From positions 682,001 through 746,000 of the forward strand of contig NZ_BBUZ01000022.1 of assembly GCF_001417735.1 (NCBI RefSeq): DNA of 64,000 nt. The letters are read 5' to 3'. This document shows, one piece after another, positions 34,109-42,696 of the stretch; the stretch's first letter is position 1; each line of letters begins with the position of its first letter. The notes below the pieces were generated by a model. The model saw only the letters and a list, made by a program, of their open reading frames with translations. It ran no database searches and was not told the DNA's origin. The stretch comes from Streptomyces sp. NBRC 110028. Its GTDB lineage: Bacteria; Actinomycetota; Actinomycetes; Streptomycetales; Streptomycetaceae. The translations under genes were made by a program, and so were the position numbers.

Positions 34109-35239
34109 ATGGGTCTCACGAGCAACAACGTCGTGATCTTGGCTGTCGTCGGGGCGCTACTGCTGTTCACGGCCACGATATGGCTGTGGCCGCGGCTGGC
34201 CGGACGGGGGGTGACCGCCGTGCTCGGCCGGGTCGGCATGCTACTGGGAACCCAGGTGTCGGTGTTCGCGGCGTTCGGATTGTTCGCCAATCAGTCATTC
34301 GGTTTCTACGGCTCCTGGGCCGACCTCTTCGGGGCCGAGGACGAGGTGGGCGTGGTGGTGGACCATGACACCCCCGGCACCAGGGTGAAGGTCACCGAGA
34401 CCCGCAAGCTCAACGTCTCCGGCGGCTCGTCGCCGGAGGTCGGCGGGCGCGTCGACAAGGTCACGTTCCGGGGGCCGGTCTCGCGGATCGCCGGCCCCGG
34501 CTACGTCTATCTGCCGCCGGAGTACTTCCAGCCCCGCTACGCCGAGCGCCGGTTTCCCGCCGCCCTCGTCCTGACAGGTTACCCCGGAACCACCGAAGCC
34601 CTCATCAATGGCCTGAAATACCCCCAGAAGTCTCAGAAACTGGTCAAAGAGGGGAGAATGCAGCCGACCATCCTGGTCATGATGCGGCCGACCGTGACGC
34701 CGCCGCGGGATACGGAGTGCATGGACATCCCCGGGGGGCCGCGGACCGAGACCTTCTTCACCAAGGACGTGCCGAGGGCCGTCTCCGCGCACTACCGGGT
34801 GGGCACCCGGGCCCGCAACTGGGGCGTCATCGGCAACTCCACCGGCGGCTACTGCGCCCTGAAGATGGCGATGCGCCACCCCGAGGCGTTCTCCGCCGCC
34901 GCCGGGCTGTCCCCCTTCTACAAGGCCCCCCTCGACGCGACCACGGGCGACCTCTTCGGCGGCAGCAAGCGGCTGGAGTGCGAGAACAACCTCATGTGGC
35001 GCCTGGACCAGCTGCCCGCCCCGCCGGTCTCGCTGCTGGTGAGCAGCAGCGAGCGCGGGGAGAAGAACTATGGGGCGACGATGCGGTTCGTGGCGAAAGT
35101 GCGCGAGCTGAACCGGCGGGGCGAGTCGATCCGCATCTCGTCGATCATCCTCGGCACCGGGGGCCACAACTTCAACACCTGGAAGCGCGAGGTGGCCCCC
35201 GCCCTGGAGTGGATGGGCGCCCGCCTCCAGGCCCGCTGA
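34109..35239 (+). CDS. Membrane-anchored esterase-family alpha/beta hydrolase
   Basis: A 376-residue protein with two membrane helices in the first 65 residues and a hydrolase domain of the esterase D/mycolyltransferase group. The nucleophile elbow is GNSTGGY (Ser about 244) and the catalytic His is likely in GTGGHNFNTW (about 358). RYAERRFPAALVLTGYPG starts the hydrolase core. The enzyme should act outside the membrane; substrate unknown. It diverges from the MprF-like gene across 166 bp, which contains a GAGGCGG/CCGCCTC hairpin at 34027-34047. Its stop codon abuts a terminator. Confidence 0.8.
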   Translation: MGLTSNNVVILAVVGALLLFTATIWLWPRLAGRGVTAVLGRVGMLLGTQVSVFAAFGLFANQSFGFYGSWADLFGAEDEVGVVVDHDTPGTRVKVTETRKLNVSGGSSPEVGGRVDKVTFRGPVSRIAGPGYVYLPPEYFQPRYAERRFPAALVLTGYPGTTEALINGLKYPQKSQKLVKEGRMQPTILVMMRPTVTPPRDTECMDIPGGPRTETFFTKDVPRAVSAHYRVGTRARNWGVIGNSTGGYCALKMAMRHPEAFSAAAGLSPFYKAPLDATTGDLFGGSKRLECENNLMWRLDQLPAPPVSLLVSSSERGEKNYGATMRFVAKVRELNRRGESIRISSIILGTGGHNFNTWKREVAPALEWMGARLQAR

Positions 35240-35270
35240 GAGCTGTGCCCCGGGCCCCGGGGCGCGGCTC
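35240..35270. terminator. Bidirectional terminator between esterase and opuCA-type gene
   Basis: A compound palindrome: outer arms GAGC/GCTC, then 8-bp arms GCCCCGGG and CCCGGGGC around a single C. It lies between the two convergent stop codons and overlaps the second. No U-tract. Confidence 0.6.
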
Positions 35271-36498
35271 AGGTGTCGGCGACCGTCTGGAGGTTCACGT
35301 CGCCTCGGGCGATGCCGCCGGCGTCCGCGTCGATCGAGCGGCGCAGGGCCTCGTGGAGGCGGCCAGGGGTGAGGACGCCGAGGAAGCGTTCCCCGTCCAG
35401 GACGGCGATCCACCCCGCGTCGTGCTGGAGCATCGTGCTGAACGCCTGCTTGAGCGGCGCCCCGACCGGCAGCCACGCCTCCATGCGGCGGGCGTGGTCC
35501 CGTACCGTCCCGTCCGTCCCTTCGGCCCCCTCGGCCCCCTCGGCCCCTTCGGTCCCCTCGGCCCCCTCAGCTCCTTCCGCCGCGTCGGCCGCGTCGGCCG
35601 CGTCCGCCGGGATCCAGCCGTGCAGATGGTCCGCGTCGTCCAGGACGACGGCCCACCGGGCGCCGTCCGAGGCGAGGCGGGCGGCGGCCTTGGTGAGCGG
35701 GTCGTCGAGGTGGACGACGGGGGGCTGCCAGAGGTCGCCGGGTTCGATGGGGGTCACCGAGAGCCGCTTGAGGCCCCGGTCCGCGCCGACGAAGTCGGCC
35801 ACGTACGGCGAGGCGGGCGCGCCCAGGACGGCGGCCGGGGTGTCGAACTGTTCGATGCGCCCGGAGCCGTACACCGCGATGCGGTCGCCGAGCCGCACCG
35901 CTTCCTCGATGTCGTGCGTCACGAACAGCACGGTCTTCCGCACCTGTGACTGAAGGCGAAGGAATTCCGTCTGCAGATGTTCGCGTACGACCGGGTCGAC
36001 GGCGCCGAAGGGTTCGTCCATCAGCAGCACCGGAGGGTCGGCCGCCAGCGCCCGCGCCACCCCGACCCGCTGCCGCTGGCCGCCGGAGAGCTGGTCCGGA
36101 TAGCGGTCGGCATATACGGAAGGGTCGAGTCCGACCAGATCGAGAAGCTCGGCGGCCCGCTCCCGCCCCTTCTTCCGCTGCCACCCCAGCAGATGCGGCA
36201 CGGTCGCGGTGTTCTCCAGCACGGTCTTGTGCGGGAAGAGACCGACCTGCTGAATGACGTAGCCGATGCGGCGGCGCAGCGCGACCGGATCCGTCTCGGC
36301 GATGTCCTCGCCCTCCACCAGAATCCGGCCGGAGGTCGGCTCGATGAGCCGGTTGACCATTTTCATCGTGGTGGTCTTGCCGCACCCCGAGGGCCCGACG
36401 AGCGTGACCAGCTCACCCTCCGCGACCTCGAAGGACAGGTCGTCCACGGCGGTCGTGCCGTCGGCGTAGCGCTTGGTGACATGCTCGAAACGGATCAT
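35269..36498 (-). CDS. Glycine betaine/choline-type ABC transporter ATPase with CBS domains
   Basis: A 409-residue ProV/OpuCA-type ATPase. Walker A GPSGCGKTT is at 35-43, signature LSGGQRQRV at 137-145, Walker B LLMDEPFG at 158-165. A CBS pair follows (about 250-400) that in OpuA-type importers senses ionic strength or c-di-AMP. Between the CBS halves lies a low-complexity insert of eleven tripeptides, DAA x3 then EGA/EGT/DGT. The ATG has GGGGAG upstream. The gene is divergent from the two permeases and lipoprotein, across 129 bp. Confidence 0.88.
   Translation of the reverse strand: MIRFEHVTKRYADGTTAVDDLSFEVAEGELVTLVGPSGCGKTTTMKMVNRLIEPTSGRILVEGEDIAETDPVALRRRIGYVIQQVGLFPHKTVLENTATVPHLLGWQRKKGRERAAELLDLVGLDPSVYADRYPDQLSGGQRQRVGVARALAADPPVLLMDEPFGAVDPVVREHLQTEFLRLQSQVRKTVLFVTHDIEEAVRLGDRIAVYGSGRIEQFDTPAAVLGAPASPYVADFVGADRGLKRLSVTPIEPGDLWQPPVVHLDDPLTKAAARLASDGARWAVVLDDADHLHGWIPADAADAADAAEGAEGAEGTEGAEGAEGAEGTDGTVRDHARRMEAWLPVGAPLKQAFSTMLQHDAGWIAVLDGERFLGVLTPGRLHEALRRSIDADAGGIARGDVNLQTVADT
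35512..35612 (-). repeat. 9-bp in-frame repeat encoding EGA/EGT and DAA tripeptides
   Basis: Consecutive 9-bp units close to GAGGGGGCC (eight copies) and GACGCGGCC (three copies), read on the minus strand, encode an Asp/Glu-Gly-Ala linker inside the CBS region of the ATPase. Unit length is a multiple of three, so copy changes keep the frame. Confidence 0.85.
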
Positions 36499-36627
36499 GG
36501 CTCCCCATTGTTGCCGCATTCGTGGCAGACATTGTTGCTGTTGTGTGGCGATCGGACGAGATTGTCATCTCCCGGGGATAGGGTCACCCAGGAATTGGAC
36601 GACCACGTGCCCGGGGGAGGTGAGCGT

Positions 36628-37305
36628 ATGGCGGACCAGAACTGTCTGATCAGTAACGAATGGATTTGCGGCGAGTATGTGCGCACCCGTGGTCAGGAGC
36701 TGACGGACGCGACGCTTCAGCATGTCGGGATCACTCTCGCGTCGGTCGCGATCGGTCTTGTGATCGCCTTCCCGCTCGCGCTGCTGGCCCGCCGCCGGCA
36801 GGGCGTGGCGGGCCCGGTGCTGGGGCTGACCACGATCCTCTACACGGTGCCGTCGCTCGCGATGTTCTCGCTGCTGCTGCCCGTCTTCGGGGTGTCCCAG
36901 GCGGTCGTGATCACGGGGCTGGTGCTCTATTCGCTCACCATCCTGGTGCGCAACATCATGGCGGGCCTCGCCTCCGTGCCGGAGGACGCCAGGGAGGCCG
37001 CGCGCGGCATGGGGTACGGGCCGCTGCGGCTGCTCTTCGGCGTCGAGCTGCCGCTGGCGCTGCCCGCGCTGATGGCCGGGCTGCGCATCACCACGGTCTC
37101 CACCGTCTCGCTCACCACGGTCGGCGCGATCATCGGCTACGGCGGGCTCGGCAACCTCATCTACGAGGGCATGCACAGCTTCTTCAAGGCGCAGGTGCTC
37201 ACCGCCTCGGTGCTGTGCGTGGCGCTGGCGGTCGTGGCGGATCTGCTGCTGCTCGGCGTCCAGCGGTTGCTGACGCCCTGGGCGCGTAAGAGGAGGAGGG
37301 CCTGA
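36628..37305 (+). CDS. Osmolyte ABC transporter permease (OpuCB/ProW-like)
   Basis: A 225-residue binding-protein-dependent permease. The EAA loop EDAREAARGMGYGPLRLLFG (about 112-131) couples to the ATPase. About five or six membrane segments are seen. It starts at an ATG preceded by GGGGGAGG and overlaps the second permease by one base (TGATG). The set of ATPase, two short permeases and lipoprotein matches the OpuB/OpuC arrangement for betaine, carnitine or choline. Confidence 0.9.
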   Translation: MADQNCLISNEWICGEYVRTRGQELTDATLQHVGITLASVAIGLVIAFPLALLARRRQGVAGPVLGLTTILYTVPSLAMFSLLLPVFGVSQAVVITGLVLYSLTILVRNIMAGLASVPEDAREAARGMGYGPLRLLFGVELPLALPALMAGLRITTVSTVSLTTVGAIIGYGGLGNLIYEGMHSFFKAQVLTASVLCVALAVVADLLLLGVQRLLTPWARKRRRA

Positions 37306-38042
37306 TGGGCGTCATCGGGGAGGCGTGGGACTGGCTGGCCACCGGGTCGCACTGGTCGGGCGGGGACGGTGTGTGGCACCGGCTGGGCGAGCACCTGTTC
37401 CTGACGGTCGTCTGTCTGGCGATCGCGTGCGTGGTCGCGCTGCCGGTCGCCGTCCTGCTCGGCCACATCGGCAAGGGCGGTGCGATCGCGGTCAACATCT
37501 CCAACGCGGGCCGGGCCGTGCCCACCTTCGCCGTGCTGGTGCTGCTGCTCCTCAGCCCGCTGGGCACGCACGGCGAGTGGCCCACGATCATCGCGCTGGT
37601 GCTGTTCGCCGTCCCGCCGCTGCTCACGAACGCCTACGTCGGGGTGAGCGAGGCGGACCGTGAGGTCGTGGAGGCGGCCCGGGGCATGGGGATGACGGGC
37701 GGTCAGCTGATCCGCCGGGTGGAGCTGCCGCTCGCGTTCCCGCTGATCATGACGGGCGTGCGGACCGCCGCGGTGCAGGTGGTGGCCACCGCGACGCTGG
37801 CGGCGCTGCCCGGCGGCGGCGGGCTCGGCCGGATCATCACGGCGGGGTTCCGGCTCACCGACACCCCGCAGGTGGTGGCCGGGGCGGTGCTGGTCGCGGG
37901 GCTCGCGCTGCTCGTCGAGGGGGTGTTCGTGGTGCTGGGTCTGGTGCTGGACCCGATGCGGCGGAAGACGGGGCGGCCGGCGGCCGCGTTCCGGCGCCCG
38001 CCCGCCGACCAGGCGCCCAAGTCGCCCGCGTTGACGTCGTAA
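37305..38042 (+). CDS. Osmolyte ABC transporter permease (OpuCD-like)
   Basis: A 245-residue second permease, with the EAA loop in EADREVVEAARGMGMTGGQL (about 112-131). About six membrane segments precede a basic, proline-rich cytoplasmic tail of ~30 residues. The start codon shares its A with the stop of the preceding permease. Subunits of this kind form a heterodimeric channel. A short hairpin separates it from the lipoprotein gene. Confidence 0.9.
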   Translation: MGVIGEAWDWLATGSHWSGGDGVWHRLGEHLFLTVVCLAIACVVALPVAVLLGHIGKGGAIAVNISNAGRAVPTFAVLVLLLLSPLGTHGEWPTIIALVLFAVPPLLTNAYVGVSEADREVVEAARGMGMTGGQLIRRVELPLAFPLIMTGVRTAAVQVVATATLAALPGGGGLGRIITAGFRLTDTPQVVAGAVLVAGLALLVEGVFVVLGLVLDPMRRKTGRPAAAFRRPPADQAPKSPALTS

Positions 38043-38061
38043 GGCTCGTCGTCGGGTCCGT

Positions 38062-38080
38062 CGTCACGCATGCCGTGACG
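38062..38080 (+). other. Intercistronic hairpin in the osmolyte ABC operon
   Basis: CGTCACG-CATGC-CGTGACG forms a perfect 7-bp stem 20 bases after the permease stop and 50 bases before the lipoprotein gene. Such elements often stabilise or attenuate mRNA so that binding protein and membrane subunits are made in different amounts. Confidence 0.45.
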
Positions 38081-38129
38081 TGTGCTGTGACGCGGGCGCA
38101 TCGTACGTATATCTATGGATGGGGAACCC

Positions 38130-39089
38130 ATGAGCAAGATCTTGAGAGTGGTGGGGGCGTCGGCGAGCGCCGTGGCGCTGGCGGTCGGCGCGACCGGATG
38201 CGGCGGCGACAGCCTGGAGAAGTCCGGCGGCGGCGACAGTTCCGGCAAGCCGGGCAAGGGCTCGCTGGTGATCGGGACCGCGTCCTTCGCCGAGTCGAAG
38301 ATCCTCGCGGAGCTGTACGCGGGGCTGCTGGAGCACGCCGGTTACTCGACCTCCATCAAGACCGTGGACACCCGCGAACTGTATGAACCGGCCCTGGAGA
38401 AGGGCCAGATGGATGTCGTACCGGAGTACGCGGCGACGCTCGCCGAATTCCTCAACCAGAAGAAGAACGGGCCGAATGCCGAGCCCGTGGCCTCCTCCGA
38501 TGTGGACGACACGGTGAAGGCGCTGAAGAAGCTCGCCGAGCCGCGCGGGCTGAAGGTGCTGGACGCCGGCAAGGCGGTCGACCAGAACGCCTTCGCGGTG
38601 AGCGGGAAGTTCGCGAAGGAGCACGACCTCAAGACGCTCTCCGATCTGGGAAAGTCCGGGCAGAAGGTCAAGCTGGCGGCGGGTGACGAATGCCCGAAGC
38701 GGCCGTTCTGCCAGCCCGGTCTGGAGAAGCGTTACGGCATCGACATCGTGGGCATCGACCCGCTCGACATCGGCAGTGTGCAGGCCAAGCAGGCGGTCAA
38801 GGACGGCAAGGACCAGATGGTCCTGACCACCACCACGGACGCCACGCTCGATCAGTTCGGCCTTGTCCTGCTCGACGACGACAAAAATCTGCAGAATGCC
38901 GACAACGTACTTCCCGTGGTGAATGCGAAGTCCGCCGGTTCATCCAAGATCGAAAACGCGCTGAACAAGCTCGGCCGCGTGCTCACCACGGCCGATCTCA
39001 CCGAACTCAACAAGAAAGTTGACGCCGAGCGGCTCAAGCCCGCCGATGTCGCGGCGGACTACCTGAAGGAGAAGGGGCTCGTGAAGTAG
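38130..39089 (+). CDS. Osmolyte-binding lipoprotein (OpuCC/OsmX-like)
   Basis: A 319-residue substrate-binding protein of the QAT family. The signal peptide ends in a lipobox, VGATGC, with Cys near residue 24, followed by a Gly/Ser linker. Binding-fold blocks include LVIGTASFAESKILAELYAGLL and GQMDVVPEYAATLAEF. It is anchored outside the cell and delivers betaine- or choline-like solutes to the permeases encoded upstream. ATG 38130 gives the usual short N-region; an ATG 15 bases earlier is also in frame. Confidence 0.92.
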   Translation: MSKILRVVGASASAVALAVGATGCGGDSLEKSGGGDSSGKPGKGSLVIGTASFAESKILAELYAGLLEHAGYSTSIKTVDTRELYEPALEKGQMDVVPEYAATLAEFLNQKKNGPNAEPVASSDVDDTVKALKKLAEPRGLKVLDAGKAVDQNAFAVSGKFAKEHDLKTLSDLGKSGQKVKLAAGDECPKRPFCQPGLEKRYGIDIVGIDPLDIGSVQAKQAVKDGKDQMVLTTTTDATLDQFGLVLLDDDKNLQNADNVLPVVNAKSAGSSKIENALNKLGRVLTTADLTELNKKVDAERLKPADVAADYLKEKGLVK

Positions 39090-39163
39090 TTTGCCAACGG
39101 ATTGACAACGGATGTGGCCTGCCGACCCCCCAAAGGAGCCGTACGCACGGTAAGTTTCGGCCC

Positions 39164-40270
39164 ATGCCACGTGGACGCCACCGCCAATCCCCACCCCTGC
39201 ACAGGCTACTTCCCCCTCTGTCGGTCGCAGCCGCGTCAATAACCTGCGCCGCCGGTGCCTGGCTGGTCGGCGACACGGTTGTGATCCGTGGACTCGCCGC
39301 GACCGCGGCCACCGCCGCGGTCGTCGGCTCGGTCCTGACCCGCCGTTGGGACCGCGCGGCCGGTCGCCGGGTCGCGGAGTCCGCGAGCGAGACCGCCCGC
39401 CAGGAGATGAAGTACGAGGAGCGGATCGCGGAGCTGGAGGCGGACGCCGAGAAGGCGGCCGAGCTGCGCACCGCGCTCAACACCAGGCTGCGCGCCAAGC
39501 GGGCCGAACTCGCCCGGCTGCGCAACGAGCACGCCGAGCTGCTGCGCCGCTACGCCACGGCAGAGACCGAGCGCGCCAGCGCCCTGGAGGGGCGTCGCAG
39601 GCTCGCCCTGGAGGCCGCGACCCCGTCGAAGGCGCTGACCGCGGCGGAGTCGTCCGACGAGACCGCCGAGGCCGACGGGGACCCGGCGGACTCCGTGATC
39701 GGCGACGGCCTCGACCTCAGCGCGTACGTACGCGCCGACGAGGCGCTGAGCCGTCTCGTCGCCAGCGCGCGGCAGCAGCGGGAGCGGGCCGAAGCGGAAT
39801 CGCGCGCCCTCGCGGCCGAGCAGGAGAAGGCCGACGCCGAGGCCAAGGAGCAGGAGAAAGCGGAAGCGACGGACAGCAAGGCCGGAAGAGCGGCCGCGGA
39901 CCCGGACGAGGACGGTGCGGCCGTCCCGGGGAAGCGCCCGGCGGCCGACGAGCGTGACGGCCCGGACAGCTCCCCGGTGCCGCCTCCGCACGCTCGTACG
40001 GCCGCCTCCGCCGTGGTGCCGTATGCCGCGGCACGCCGGGCCGCCTCCCGGTCGGAGGGCGGCTTCGACTACTTCGGCACCCAGAAGACCCCGCCGAAGC
40101 AGCAGGAGCCCGAGCCGGAGGCCGAGGAGGACCTCGCCGACGTGATCGGCGCGGAAACCCTCGCCGAGACCCGGAAGGGCGCGGTGGGCGAGGTCATCGA
40201 CCTGACCGCGCACGAGGACGAGGAGAGCGATCCCGCCGGGGCCGAGGAGCTGCGCAGCGCGATCTCCTGA
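39164..40270 (+). CDS. Coiled-coil membrane protein of unknown function
   Basis: A 368-residue protein I cannot name. Two hydrophobic stretches (about 17-38 and 40-58) are followed by a long charged coiled coil (about 75-150, EERIAELEADAEKAAELRTA), then a disordered acidic region with Lys/Glu repeats and a conserved-looking tail (EVIDLTAHEDEESDPAG). It lies convergent with the orphan nuoD gene. A structural or envelope role is possible, but nothing in the sequence shows it. Confidence 0.7.
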   Translation: MPRGRHRQSPPLHRLLPPLSVAAASITCAAGAWLVGDTVVIRGLAATAATAAVVGSVLTRRWDRAAGRRVAESASETARQEMKYEERIAELEADAEKAAELRTALNTRLRAKRAELARLRNEHAELLRRYATAETERASALEGRRRLALEAATPSKALTAAESSDETAEADGDPADSVIGDGLDLSAYVRADEALSRLVASARQQRERAEAESRALAAEQEKADAEAKEQEKAEATDSKAGRAAADPDEDGAAVPGKRPAADERDGPDSSPVPPPHARTAASAVVPYAAARRAASRSEGGFDYFGTQKTPPKQQEPEPEAEEDLADVIGAETLAETRKGAVGEVIDLTAHEDEESDPAGAEELRSAIS

Positions 40271-40320
40271 AGGCGCGCCGCCGTGAGCCGCCGTAAGTAA
40301 GGCCCCGCGCCGCGTGTCGC

Positions 40321-40384
40321 CTTATGGGCCGATGTCGTTATGTGTCGGTGTCCTTATGGGCCGGTGTCGTTATTTGTCGATGTC
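40321..40384 (-). repeat. Four 16-bp tandem copies of the nuoD2 3' end, each with a stop codon
   Basis: Four head-to-tail 16-mers of the form N-TTAT-NN-GYCGRTGTC, at 40321, 40337, 40353 and 40369. The last is the real end of nuoD2 (its TAA is 40370-40372). Since 16 is not a multiple of three, the four TAA codons, read leftwards, fall in all three frames. Confidence 0.9.
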
Positions 40385-41512
40385 GCCGACGACGAAGAAC
40401 AGCGATCCCAGGATCGCCACCATGTCGGCGACGAGCGTGCCCGGCAGAAGCTCCGTGAGCGCCTGGATGTTGTTGAACGAGGCCGAGCGGAGCTTCAGCC
40501 GGTACGGCGTCTTCTCGCCCTTCGAGACGAGGTAGTAGCCGTTGAGGCCGAGCGGATTCTCGGTCCAGGCGTAGGTGTGGCCCTCGGGGGCCTTGAGCAC
40601 CTTCGGCAGCCGCTGGTTGATCGGCCCCGGCGGAAGCCCGTCGAGCCGGTCCAGGCAGGCGTCGGCGAGCGCCAGGGAGTTGTGGGTCTGCTCCAGCAGG
40701 CATTCGAAGCGGGCGAGGCAGTCGCCCTCCTCGCGCACCACGACCTTCAGGGCGTCCTGGAGGTCCCCGTACGCCAGGTACGGCTCGTCGCGCCGCAGGT
40801 CGAAGTCGACGCCCGAGGCGCGGGCGATGGGGCCGCTGACCCCGTAGGCGTGCACGGCCTCCGCGGACAGGACGCCCACCCCGCGGGTGCGCCCCCGGAA
40901 GATCTCGTTGCCGAGCACGAGCCCGTCGTACACGTCCATCCGCGACCGCACCTCGGCCACGGCTGCCCGGGCCCGGCCGAGCCAGCCCGCGGGCAGGTCC
41001 TCCTTGAGCCCGCCGACCCGGTTGAACATGTAGTGCATCCGGCCGCCGGAGATCTCCTCCATCACGTGCTGCAGATCCTCGCGCTCCCGGAACGCGTGGA
41101 AGATCGGCGTGATGCCGCCCAGCTCCAGGGGGTACGACCCGAGGAACATCAGATGGTTGAGCACCCGGTTCAGCTCGGCCAGCAGCGTGCGCATCCACAC
41201 GGCGCGCTCCGGGACCTCCATGCCGAGCATCCGCTCGACGGCGAGCACGACGCCCAGCTCGTTGGAGAAGGCGGACAGCCAGTCGTGGCGGTTGGCGAGC
41301 ATGATGATCTGGCGGTAGTCGCGCGCCTCGAACAGCTTCTCGGCGCCGCGGTGCATGTAGCCGATCACCGGCTCCGCGTGCTGCACGCGTTCCCCGTCGA
41401 CCACCAGCCGGAGCCGCAGCACGCCGTGGGTGGACGGGTGCTGCGGGCCGATGTTCAGCACCATGTCGGTGCTTTCCGCCGCGCCGCCGATGCCGACTGT
41501 CGTCTCCGTCAT
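40370..41512 (-). CDS. nuoD2: Orphan NADH-quinone oxidoreductase subunit D (NuoD2)
   Basis: A 380-residue homologue of the 49-kDa subunit of complex I. Diagnostic blocks are [15 protein letters not shown] (about 20-34), [10 protein letters not shown] (about 51-60) and [16 protein letters not shown]. The full nuo operon is not here, so this is the second, stand-alone copy also known in S. coelicolor. It may replace NuoD under some conditions or belong to a partial complex. The ATG at 41512 is preferred; GTG 41533 would add seven residues. It ends in a four-fold 16-bp repeat. The neighbouring gene encodes a MidA-type methyltransferase. Confidence 0.9.
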   Translation of the reverse strand: MTETTVGIGGAAESTDMVLNIGPQHPSTHGVLRLRLVVDGERVQHAEPVIGYMHRGAEKLFEARDYRQIIMLANRHDWLSAFSNELGVVLAVERMLGMEVPERAVWMRTLLAELNRVLNHLMFLGSYPLELGGITPIFHAFREREDLQHVMEEISGGRMHYMFNRVGGLKEDLPAGWLGRARAAVAEVRSRMDVYDGLVLGNEIFRGRTRGVGVLSAEAVHAYGVSGPIARASGVDFDLRRDEPYLAYGDLQDALKVVVREEGDCLARFECLLEQTHNSLALADACLDRLDGLPPGPINQRLPKVLKAPEGHTYAWTENPLGLNGYYLVSKGEKTPYRLKLRSASFNNIQALTELLPGTLVADMVAILGSLFFVVGDIDK

Positions 41513-41575
41513 GGGAACAGTTTGTCTCGACACCCGCCCCGGCCAGAAACCGGGTCCGGCCCCTGGACCGGCCCG

Positions 41576-42586
41576 TTACGGGAGCAGCGCGTCGTACGGG
41601 ACGCCCACCGGGTGGGCCAGCCACCGGAAGCCGCCCAGGCCCGCCGGGTCCAGCAACTCCGCCGCCTCGCCCGCCGCGCCCAGGGCCCGTACGTAGGCCG
41701 CCGGGTCCGTGGAGGCCAGGGCGAGCGGCGGACGGCCCGCGTCGAGGCCCAGATGGCGCAGCGCGTCCCGCTGGGCGATCAGCCGGGCGTCCGTTCCGGC
41801 CGCGCACGCGTCCAGCGCCACATGCGCCGTGAGATCGCAGGAGCCGTCCGGTACCGGTCGCACCTCCCGCCCGTCCCGGAAGCCGGTCAGCGTGCCGAAG
41901 GGCGGCCGGTCGGCGCGCTCATGGCCGTAGTCCACGGCGACCGCCAGCCCGGCCCCGACGCACCGCACCGCCTCGGCCCAGGCCGCGTCGCGCGGCCGGC
42001 CGATCTCTGCCCGCAGCCCGGGCTCGGCGCCCGCCAGCGGCCACCAGCGGTCCAGCCACGCCGCGTCCTCGCCGGTCACCTCGGCGCCGAGCCGTTCGGC
42101 GCCGTCGGCCGCCCGGACCTCGACCCGGCGCGGGACGCCCTCGGGGTCCGTCTCGGCGACGTCGACGGGGACGTTGTCCAGCCACTCGTTGGCGAACAGC
42201 AGCCCGGTGAACCCCTCCGGCACCGTCTCCCGCCACTCCACCCGCCCGTCGAGCCCGGCGGGCCGGTCCGCCCGCTCGACCGCGTACGGCCGCAGCCGCG
42301 CGGCCGGACCGTGCGGCAGGCCGGCGACCGCCGCCAGCACCCCGGTCAGCAGCTCGCCGCGCCCCGCGCCCACGTCGACCAGCGCCAGCTCCGGCGGCCG
42401 CCCCAGCGCCTCGTCCACCCGGCGCAGCAGCTCCGCGACGGCCCGCGCGTACAGCGGCGAGGCGTGCACCGAGGTGCGGAAGTGACCGGCCGGCCCCTCC
42501 GCGCGCCGGAAGAAGCCGTCCGTCCCGTACAGCGCCTGTTCGGCGGCGGCCCGCCACCCGCACCATTCCCGTTGTTCACTCGCCAC
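41576..42586 (-). CDS. MidA/NDUFAF7-family SAM-dependent methyltransferase
   Basis: A 336-residue class I methyltransferase of COG1565. The SAM loop is [18 protein letters not shown] (about 67-84) and [12 protein letters not shown] (about 130-141) is characteristic of MidA proteins, together with [13 protein letters not shown]. The mitochondrial relative NDUFAF7 dimethylates an arginine of the 49-kDa complex I subunit. Here the gene lies 63 bp upstream of nuoD2 on the same strand, which supports NuoD2 as substrate. The GTG start is at 42586. Confidence 0.82.
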   Translation of the reverse strand: MASEQREWCGWRAAAEQALYGTDGFFRRAEGPAGHFRTSVHASPLYARAVAELLRRVDEALGRPPELALVDVGAGRGELLTGVLAAVAGLPHGPAARLRPYAVERADRPAGLDGRVEWRETVPEGFTGLLFANEWLDNVPVDVAETDPEGVPRRVEVRAADGAERLGAEVTGEDAAWLDRWWPLAGAEPGLRAEIGRPRDAAWAEAVRCVGAGLAVAVDYGHERADRPPFGTLTGFRDGREVRPVPDGSCDLTAHVALDACAAGTDARLIAQRDALRHLGLDAGRPPLALASTDPAAYVRALGAAGEAAELLDPAGLGGFRWLAHPVGVPYDALLP

Positions 42587-42696
42587 GTCCCCACGCTAAA
42601 GCGGAGCGGTATCCACCTTGGGGAGTAGGGCCGGGCGGTACGGATCGCCCCTCGGGCTGACCCGCCCGGGTATCCGCACTGCCTACTCTGGGTGAC

